Part shown: in pieces, positions 6,559 to 12,900 of the stretch | How positions within the stretch are numbered: position 1 is the stretch's first letter | Layout of the letters: each line of letters starts with the position of its first letter | NCBI GenBank assembly: GCA_947462115.1 | Contig: CANHON010000044.1 | Coordinates: 1 to 17,646, forward strand | DNA from: Deltaproteobacteria bacterium | GTDB taxonomy: Bacteria > Myxococcota_A > UBA796 > UBA2385 | Length of the DNA stretch: 17,646 bases | Reading direction: 5' to 3' | Program-made: the position numbers and the translations under genes | The notes under the pieces: generated by a model | What the model saw: the letters and a program-made list of their open reading frames with translations, nothing else | Database searches by the model: none | What the model was told of the DNA's origin: nothing

Positions 6559-8019
6559 ATGCACGACCACGCGCAGCACCGAGCGTTCGGGCGCCCGATC
6601 GCCCTCTCCGTCTTTGCCCTCGGCGTGGGCGCCCTCGCCCCCCTTGGGCCCTCGATCGCGCGCGCCGGCGAGCCCGACTGGGCGGCGGCCGGGCGCGAGG
6701 CGGCGGGCACGCTGTCGGCCTACCTGCAGGTCGACACCACCAACCCGCCGGGCAACGAGCTGGCCGGGGCCCGCTTCTTGGGGGCCGCGCTCCAGCGGGA
6801 GGGCATCGCGGTCGAGATCGATGAGTTTGACGTGGGGCGCGCCAACCTCATCGCGCGCCTCCCGAGCGCCGGCCTGGAGCCGCCCCTCTGCTTGATGTCG
6901 CACATCGACGTCGTCACCGCCGAGGCCGCGAACTGGCGGCACCCGCCCTTGTCGGGCCACATCGACGCGGAGGGCGTCGTTTGGGGCCGCGGCGCCTTGG
7001 ACATGAAGGGCATGACCGCGGTCGAGCTCACCGCGATGGTGCTCCTGCACCGCTCGGGCCAAGCCTTGCGGCGAGACGTGGTCTTGCTCGCGGTGGCCGA
7101 CGAAGAGCTCGACAACCGGGGCGTTCTGCGCGCCATGGAGCGCTGGGACCGCATCGGCTGCTCCCACGTGATCAACGAGGGGGGCGTTGGCATCCAAGAC
7201 ATGTTCTTCGCCGGGCAGACGGTCTTCCCCATCTCGGTCGGCGAAAAAGGCTACGTGTGGGGCGAGATCATCGCCAGCGGCGAGCCCGCCCACGGCTCCA
7301 CGCCCCAGCCCGGTCAGGCCCCCGAGCGCTTGGTCGAGGCGTGGCAGGCGACGCGCGCTTGGTCCCCCAAGCCGGTGTGGGACCCGGCCCTGCTCGGGCT
7401 GCTCGAGGCGGTGGGCGAGGAGCAGGGTGGCGTCGCTGGCGTCATCCTCAAGCATCCAGCCCTCACCAAGCTGCTGCTGCGCCGCAAGCTGATGGGCAAC
7501 CCGCTGACCCGCGCCGTGCTCACCGACACGCTCAACGTCACGGGCTTCCGCGGCGCCGAGGCGCCCAACGTTGTGCCTGGCGAGGTTCGGGCCAACGTAG
7601 ACAGCCGCATCCTGCCCGACACCACCGTGGAGCAGCAGGCCCAGCGGATCGAGGCCTTGTTCGCCGGGCTCAACGGCGTACGCTTTGAGGTCCAGTCCTC
7701 CACCCCCGGCGGCCGCAGCCCCACCGATGACCCGCTGTACCGGGCCTTGGAGCGGCACTTGTTGGCCGAGGGGCCCCACCTCGCGGTCGGGCCGGCCATC
7801 TCTCCGGGCTTCACCGACTCGATCCACCTCCGCACCATCGGCGTGCGGGCCTATGGCGCCGTGCCCTTCTTCCTCACCGAAGACGAGCTCCGGGGCATGC
7901 ACGGGAACAACGAGCGGGTGAGCGTTGTCAACCTGGAGCGCGGCACCCGGGTGCTCTACCGCACGCTGGTGGAGCTGACCGTGGCGGCAGCCCAGCCCAC
8001 GGCCTCGACCACAAACTAA
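6559..8019 (+). CDS. Exported M20-family zinc metallopeptidase (ArgE/DapE/carboxypeptidase type)
   Basis: 486 residues from the ATG at 6559, with GGAGG 9 nt upstream. Residues 1-36 are a Sec signal, cleavage near ARA/GE. The full M20 metal and catalytic set is visible: SHIDVV (H115, D117), GRGALDMKG (bridging D148), DEEL (general base E182, ligand E183), NEGG (ligand E207) and MHGNNE (H448). The dimerisation domain lies between about 230 and 350, with GEPAHGS (H245). Complete conservation argues for an active di-zinc amidohydrolase or exopeptidase. Because it is exported, scavenging or trimming of periplasmic or external peptides is more likely than amino acid biosynthesis; the exact substrate cannot be read. 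It stands alone as a transcript and ends 13 bp from the converging FG-GAP gene. Confidence 0.92.
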   Translation: MHDHAQHRAFGRPIALSVFALGVGALAPLGPSIARAGEPDWAAAGREAAGTLSAYLQVDTTNPPGNELAGARFLGAALQREGIAVEIDEFDVGRANLIARLPSAGLEPPLCLMSHIDVVTAEAANWRHPPLSGHIDAEGVVWGRGALDMKGMTAVELTAMVLLHRSGQALRRDVVLLAVADEELDNRGVLRAMERWDRIGCSHVINEGGVGIQDMFFAGQTVFPISVGEKGYVWGEIIASGEPAHGSTPQPGQAPERLVEAWQATRAWSPKPVWDPALLGLLEAVGEEQGGVAGVILKHPALTKLLLRRKLMGNPLTRAVLTDTLNVTGFRGAEAPNVVPGEVRANVDSRILPDTTVEQQAQRIEALFAGLNGVRFEVQSSTPGGRSPTDDPLYRALERHLLAEGPHLAVGPAISPGFTDSIHLRTIGVRAYGAVPFFLTEDELRGMHGNNERVSVVNLERGTRVLYRTLVELTVAAAQPTASTTN

Positions 8020-8032
8020 GGCGGGACGGGCA

Positions 8033-9721
8033 TCAGGGCGCCCAATCCAGCTCTAGGTCCCCGGCCGGCACGTCGTCGCGCGACCAGGTGCTGCCGTCGG
8101 GGAACCGGACCTCCACCCGGTCCGCCGCCGCGTGGCCCGCCAAGCCGAAGATGAGCTCATGCGCGTCATTCCCGTGCATGCGGTCGCTCATGAGCCAGCG
8201 GGTCTGGGCGTGCCCCTGCGACACAACCGGGACGCGGGTGCCGAGGCCGTGCACGTTGGCGTCGGGCCCGCGGACGCTGACCCGCAGGCCGGTGGGGCAG
8301 CCGCCCTCGGTCAGCCAGATCTTCATGTCGTGCTTGCCCATGACAACGGCGTCGGTGTCGCCGTCCCCGTCGAGATCGCCCTGCACCACCGAGCGCTGGC
8401 GCCCCAGGACCTGATCGAGGCCCACGTCCTCGGCCACCGCGAAGCTCCCGTCGGGGAGCGCCCGGAGCAGCACGTCGTGCTGGAGCTCGCCGTCCACCCA
8501 GTCGGGCTCTGTGCCCGGCAGCGCGCCGAAGACCTCCTCGATGTCCTGCTCCAACCGGCCGAAGGTGACGTACAGGTCGTCATAGCCGTCCCGATCGTAG
8601 TCGCTCACCGCCACGCCCCAGGAGGTGAAGGTCTCGGGCTCGATGGGGATGATCGCGTTGAGCGCGTGGCTCATGTTCACGTAGCGGGCCGGGCCTTCGC
8701 TCATCAGGAGCACCTGCGGCCCAACGTTGGTGGTGTAGGTGTCGGGGATGAGATCGCCGTTCCAGTCGCTGTAGGCCGAGCCCATGGAGTACATCGGCAC
8801 CGTGCAGGCGCAGTCCTCGTCCACCGAGAACCAACCGTCGTCGTTTCGCCACAGCTGGTTGGGCACCGCTTGGTAGCCGGCGTCATTGACCACGTAGAGG
8901 TCGAGGTCGCCGTCGTTGTCGGCGTCCATCGGCATGGCCTGGAAGGTCACGCCCCAGTTGTGCTCGACCGGCAGGCGCTCGTCGGAGAGCGTCCAGACGC
9001 CGTCCTGCTGCAGGTAGAGGTGGTTGGGCTGCCCGCGGATCGTGCCGTCCACGAAGCTGTCGCTGGTCATGGTGGGGGGCCGCGACGACACGACGAGGTC
9101 GAGATCGCCGTCGTTGTCCATGTCCGCGAAGGCGCCCGCGTAGGAGCCGGTCGAGGAGCCGGGCAGCTCCATGCTCCGGAGCTCGCCGGGGGCCTCCTGG
9201 ATCAAGATGCGGTCGTTGACGTCCCGGGAGCTGCCCAGCCAGACGTCGAGATCGCCGTCTGCGTCGAGATCGATGAGGTAGGCGCTGGTGGCGGCCGGGA
9301 GCGGGCCGCCGTCCATGGTCCAGCTCGGGTCCAGGGTGAAGTGGCCGGCGCCGTCGTTGAGGGCCACCACCGATCCGCCCTCCCAGGCCACGAAGATGTC
9401 GAGATCGCCGTCCAGATCGATGTCCCCGAGGCCGGCGCCGTGGTCGGACTTGAACAGCGGGACCCGCGTGGGCATCGCCTCCACGGGGAAGTGCTGCCCG
9501 AGGTGGAGCTCGAGGGGCGCACAGTCGAGCGGCGGCGCCTCTTCCGGCGCGGCTGATCCGGCAGGTTCTTCCGCCTGATCGGGCGCGCCCTGCTCGGCCG
9601 GCGCGAGGGCCTCCGGCGGCTCGGCCTCTTGGCAGCCCACCAGGGCGATCAGCCCAAGGGCAGGCCAGATGGCTGGCCAAAGGGAAGGTACGAGCTTGGG
9701 CTTCGTCGATGCGGTGAGCAT
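8033..9721 (-). CDS. Surface lipoprotein with seven FG-GAP/VCBS calcium loops and an ASPIC/UnbV-like C-terminus
   Basis: 562 residues from the ATG at 9721. The signal ends in lipobox LVGC (Cys30), followed by a Pro/Ala/Glu linker to about residue 65. Calcium-loop repeats (D-x-D-x-D-G-x-x-D type) occur near 100, 151, 200, 266, 319, 374 and 449, the fifth being degenerate (DWNGDLIPD). Seven repeats fit an integrin-alpha-like beta propeller. Residues about 475-545 resemble ASPIC/UnbV: GLGTRVPV, then ELIFGLAGH and VEVRFPDGS. Cys304 and Cys306, with Cys67 and Cys475, may form disulfides. FG-GAP/UnbV proteins are common in myxobacteria and Planctomycetes; their roles are mostly unknown, with adhesion or ligand binding suspected. 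A near-perfect -10 sits 5 nt upstream of the ATG. Confidence 0.9.
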   Translation of the reverse strand: MLTASTKPKLVPSLWPAIWPALGLIALVGCQEAEPPEALAPAEQGAPDQAEEPAGSAAPEEAPPLDCAPLELHLGQHFPVEAMPTRVPLFKSDHGAGLGDIDLDGDLDIFVAWEGGSVVALNDGAGHFTLDPSWTMDGGPLPAATSAYLIDLDADGDLDVWLGSSRDVNDRILIQEAPGELRSMELPGSSTGSYAGAFADMDNDGDLDLVVSSRPPTMTSDSFVDGTIRGQPNHLYLQQDGVWTLSDERLPVEHNWGVTFQAMPMDADNDGDLDLYVVNDAGYQAVPNQLWRNDDGWFSVDEDCACTVPMYSMGSAYSDWNGDLIPDTYTTNVGPQVLLMSEGPARYVNMSHALNAIIPIEPETFTSWGVAVSDYDRDGYDDLYVTFGRLEQDIEEVFGALPGTEPDWVDGELQHDVLLRALPDGSFAVAEDVGLDQVLGRQRSVVQGDLDGDGDTDAVVMGKHDMKIWLTEGGCPTGLRVSVRGPDANVHGLGTRVPVVSQGHAQTRWLMSDRMHGNDAHELIFGLAGHAAADRVEVRFPDGSTWSRDDVPAGDLELDWAP

Positions 9722-9726
9722 GTCTC

Positions 9727-9732
9727 ATTATA
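9727..9732 (-). promoter_or_regulatory. Consensus -10 (TATAAT), apparently leaderless, for the FG-GAP lipoprotein gene
   Basis: TATAAT on the minus strand is a perfect -10 and ends only 5 nt before the ATG at 9721. A normal 6-7 nt spacing would put the transcription start at or beside the A of the start codon. The -35 at 17 bp is poor (TCATCA). No Shine-Dalgarno can fit, which agrees with a leaderless message. Confidence 0.65.
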
Positions 9733-9733
9733 T

Positions 9734-9748
9734 CTCAGCGGTGCTGAG
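9734..9748. promoter_or_regulatory. Palindrome CTCAGC-GGT-GCTGAG within the promoter (operator candidate)
   Basis: A perfect 6-bp inverted repeat with a 3-bp centre, lying between the -10 and the -35 position of the FG-GAP lipoprotein promoter. A repressor bound there would block polymerase. The cognate protein is unknown. Confidence 0.4.
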
Positions 9749-9773
9749 CTGATGAGCGCCGTAGGGTTGTCCG

Positions 9774-9795
9774 TGACGATCTTTTTTGACGATCT
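9774..9795 (+). repeat. Direct repeat TGACGATCT x2 at 13-bp period
   Basis: Exact 9-bp copies at 9774-9782 and 9787-9795, separated by four T residues. They lie in the divergent regulatory region and could be a tandem protein-binding site. A chance match cannot be excluded. Confidence 0.4.
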
Positions 9796-9916
9796 CCCCA
9801 CAGAACCCTGACAGCGCATCCTCGGTCGAACCGGGGCATGGGCGAGCGAGACCGTCGCGCTTCGGTGTTCTTGGCGCGTTATCCGCGCGAACGCCGAGGC
9901 CCTCCCTCCTCGCGTG

Positions 9917-9950
9917 CCCCTGCCCCCGCCCCTGCCCTTCCCCCGGCCCC
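9917..9950 (-). other. Six-run G-quadruplex / i-motif candidate upstream of the 1684-residue gene
   Basis: On the plus strand six C-runs of 3 to 5 (9917, 9923, 9929, 9935, 9940 and 9947) are separated by loops of 1 or 2 nt, so the minus (template) strand satisfies the G4 rule several times over. It sits 27-60 bp before the GTG start. Base composition of the genome raises chance occurrence, but very short loops across six runs are uncommon. Confidence 0.55.
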
Positions 9951-9963
9951 GCCTCCGTTAGGC

Positions 9964-9970
9964 GAGGAGG
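9964..9970 (+). promoter_or_regulatory. Strong ribosome binding site deciding the GTG start at 9977
   Basis: GAGGAGG with 6 nt spacing to the GTG at 9977. It is the strongest Shine-Dalgarno seen in the window and supports GTG rather than any later ATG. Confidence 0.75.
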
Positions 9971-9976
9971 AGCTCT

Positions 9977-12900
9977 GTGTCTAAGCAGCCTGCTGTACGC
10001 TACTTTCGTCGCAGCGCTCTCGCTTGGGCCGAGGCCGGGGCCCTGCTGCTGGCGCTCGTGCTGGTGCTCGCCGCGCTCGCCCTCAGCGGTCGGTCGGCGA
10101 GCGCCGCGCCCGCTCGCCCCGCTGCCGGCGCCGAAGCCGGCCTCCCACCGGAGCTCGCGCCCTGGGCCGACTGGGTGCGCGGCCGCCACCCCGACCGGGG
10201 CTGCGTGCAAGACGGCGATCAAGCCCGCTGCGTCTGGCAAGGCGTCGTCTCCATCGACCTGCGGCCGGGCGGCGCGGACTTCGTGCAGCAGCTCGTGCTC
10301 GACCGGGCCGCGGCCGTCCCGTTGATCGGCGGCCCGGGCGCTTGGCCCACGGGCGTGCGGGAGGGCAAGGCGCTGGTGCCGGTCCTCGCGGCCGGCGAGG
10401 TCCCGACGGTGCACCTCGGGCGCGGCGCCCATGTGCTGCAGGGCAGCCTCCGGTGGTCGCGGCCGCCTTCGGCCCTGCGCGTCCCGCCCTCGATCGGGGT
10501 CCTCCGCTTGTCCCGCGACGGCAAGCGCCTGCCCACCCCCACCATCGGGGCCGAGGGGGATGTTCGGCTCGGCGCAGAGGGCCCGGCCGGCGGCGAGGAC
10601 GCGACCCTCGGGATTGACGTCTCCAGGCGCATCGTAGACGACGTGCCGGTGCTCGTCGTCACCCACATCGCCATCCGCGCCTCGGGCGATCCGCGGGAGG
10701 TCGATCTCGGCCAGGTGCTCCTCGCCGGCGCCACCGCCGTTCAGCTCGACGCCGATCTTCCCGCCCGGCTCGACGAGGAGGGCCGGCTCAGCGTGCAGGT
10801 GCGCCCGGGCAGCTTCTTCGTGGAGATCCGGTCGATCCAGGAGGGCCCCGTGCTCTCCCTCTCGGCGCCCACCTCGGCGGCCGCCGGCTGGCCCGAGCGG
10901 GAGTTCTGGGTGCTGGAGCCAGACGAAGGGGTCCGCGCGGTCGAGGTCAGCGGCGCCCCGGGCATCGACCCCCAGCGCGCCAGCCTGCCGGAGGGCTGGC
11001 AGGGCCTCGCGACCTGGATGATGGCGCCCGGCGCCACCCTCACCTTCAAGGAGCTGCGCCGCGGGCAGCCCGTTGTGGCGCCCAACCTCGTCGATGTGGA
11101 GCGGCGGATGTGGCTCGACCCCGACGGCGGCGGCTGGACCATCGCGGACAGCCTCCGGGGCGTGATGGCGCAGGGCTGGCGGGTCCAGGCGGCGCCGCCC
11201 CTGGTCCTCGGCAGCGTCCGCGTCGACGATCAGCCGCAGGTCATCACCTCCGACGGGGTCACCGGCGGGGTGGAGGTCCGGAGCACCGCGCTGAAGCTGC
11301 AGGCCGAGAGCCGCATCGAGGGCGCGCAGCGGAGCCTGCCGGCGGTCGGCTGGGCCACCGAGGCCCGCGATCTCTCCGTGCTGCTCATGCTCCCGCCGGG
11401 ATGGCGGCTGCTCACGGCCCTCGGGCCCGATGAGGTCGAGGGGGCCTGGCTGCTGAGCTGGTCGCTGATTGACGTGCTCATCGTGATCCTCGCGGTCGGT
11501 CTGCTCGCCCGCACCGAGGGCGTCCGGTGGGCGCCGCTCGGCCTGCTCGCCCTGCTGACCGGGGAGCCCAGCGGCAGCATCGCCGTGGTGGTGCTGCTGC
11601 TCGGCGCCCTTCGCTTCGTCGAGCGGGCGGCGCTCCGCGGGCACCCGGGCGATGCGGCGCGTTGGGCACGGCGGGCGGCGGGCGCCGTGGCGCTGATCCT
11701 CGTCGGCTGGTCGGCCGTCGGGGACCTGCAGCGGGCGGCCCTGCCCTCGACGGGCCTCAGCGCCCGGGTGGACGGCTCGGGCTGGTGGTCCGGCGGACAG
11801 GCGATCTCGGAGATTCCCGATCGGTTCGTGGAGCTGACCCTCGCCTCGGAGGCAGCCCCTGCCGCAGATGGGGGCGCCCGCGGGGTCGCCTCGGTGTACC
11901 GGCAGAGCAAGTCACTGAAAGCGAAGGAATATGACAACGTCACCCTGCAGCTCGATCCGGGCGCCGTCGTGCAGACCGGCCCGGGCCTCCCCACCTGGCA
12001 GGGCACCGCCGCGCCCAACGTCCGGCTGCGCTGGGAGGGCTCCGTCTCGGCGGACCAGACCTTCCGCATCATCGCGATGAGCCCCTGGATGGTGCTGCTC
12101 CAAGCGCTGGTCCACATCGGCGCGCTGCTCGCGGTCCTCTTGCGCCTGTCTCAGGCCAGGGAAGAGGGCTGGCTGCGTCCGGGCGGTCCGGCTCCGCGGC
12201 CCTCCGACCCCGATGGCGCTGCGCCGACCGCTGCCAGCGCGGGCGCCGTCTTGCTCGCCCTGATCAGTGTTCTGGGCCTCCTCATCGCGCCAAGCCCGGC
12301 CGCAGCGGCGCCCGATGCCGCCCTCCTCCAGGAGCTCGACGCCCGCCTGAGCGCGGCGCCAGAGTGTCGGCCGAACTGCGTGTCGGTCGGCCTCCTCGAC
12401 TTCCGCGTCGGCGCCCCCGATCCCAAGGCCCCCGCCGCGGACGCCGCCCTGACCATCGGGCTGGAGCTGCACGCCGGCGAGGCGGTCTCGGTGCCGCTGC
12501 CGGGCCCCGCCGCGATCTGGTCCCCCGAGAAGGTGCTGATTGACAATGTTCCCACCGCCGCGCTGGCCCGGGCGGCCGACGGCTTCGTGCACGTGCGCGT
12601 GCCTGCCGGGGTGCACCGGGTGGTGGCGGTCGGCGCCCTTCCGGCGCGCGGACCGCTGACCCTGCAGGTCGGCTTGCCGCCCCAGCGCGCCACCATGAGC
12701 GGCGAGGGCTGGGCGCTCCGGGGCTTGCGGCCCGACGGCGGCGTCGAGCGCAGCGTCCAGCTCGTGCGCGAGGCGGACGGGGAGGGCCGCGCCGAGCGCT
12801 CGGCCGACAACCTCGCGCCGTGGATCTTGGTGCGGCGGTTCGTCGATCTGGGCGTGCCCTGGCGCGTTCGCACGACGGTCAGCCGCGTCGGGCCGAGCCT

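Larger units (their letters stand above)
9722..9976. other. Divergent regulatory region between the FG-GAP lipoprotein and the 1684-residue gene
   Basis: 255 bp with no credible gene. From left to right it holds the minus-strand -10, a short perfect palindrome, a spaced direct repeat around a T6 run, a C-rich tract able to form a G-quadruplex or i-motif, the 12-mer CTCCGTTAGGCG, and the Shine-Dalgarno of the rightward gene. No clear rightward sigma-70 promoter was found. Confidence 0.55.

Noticed and set aside
9786..9976. Possible small gene upstream of the 1684-residue gene
   Set aside because: The only frame has no Shine-Dalgarno, runs on into the large gene out of frame, and encodes a Pro/Arg/Ser-rich chain over the C-tract.
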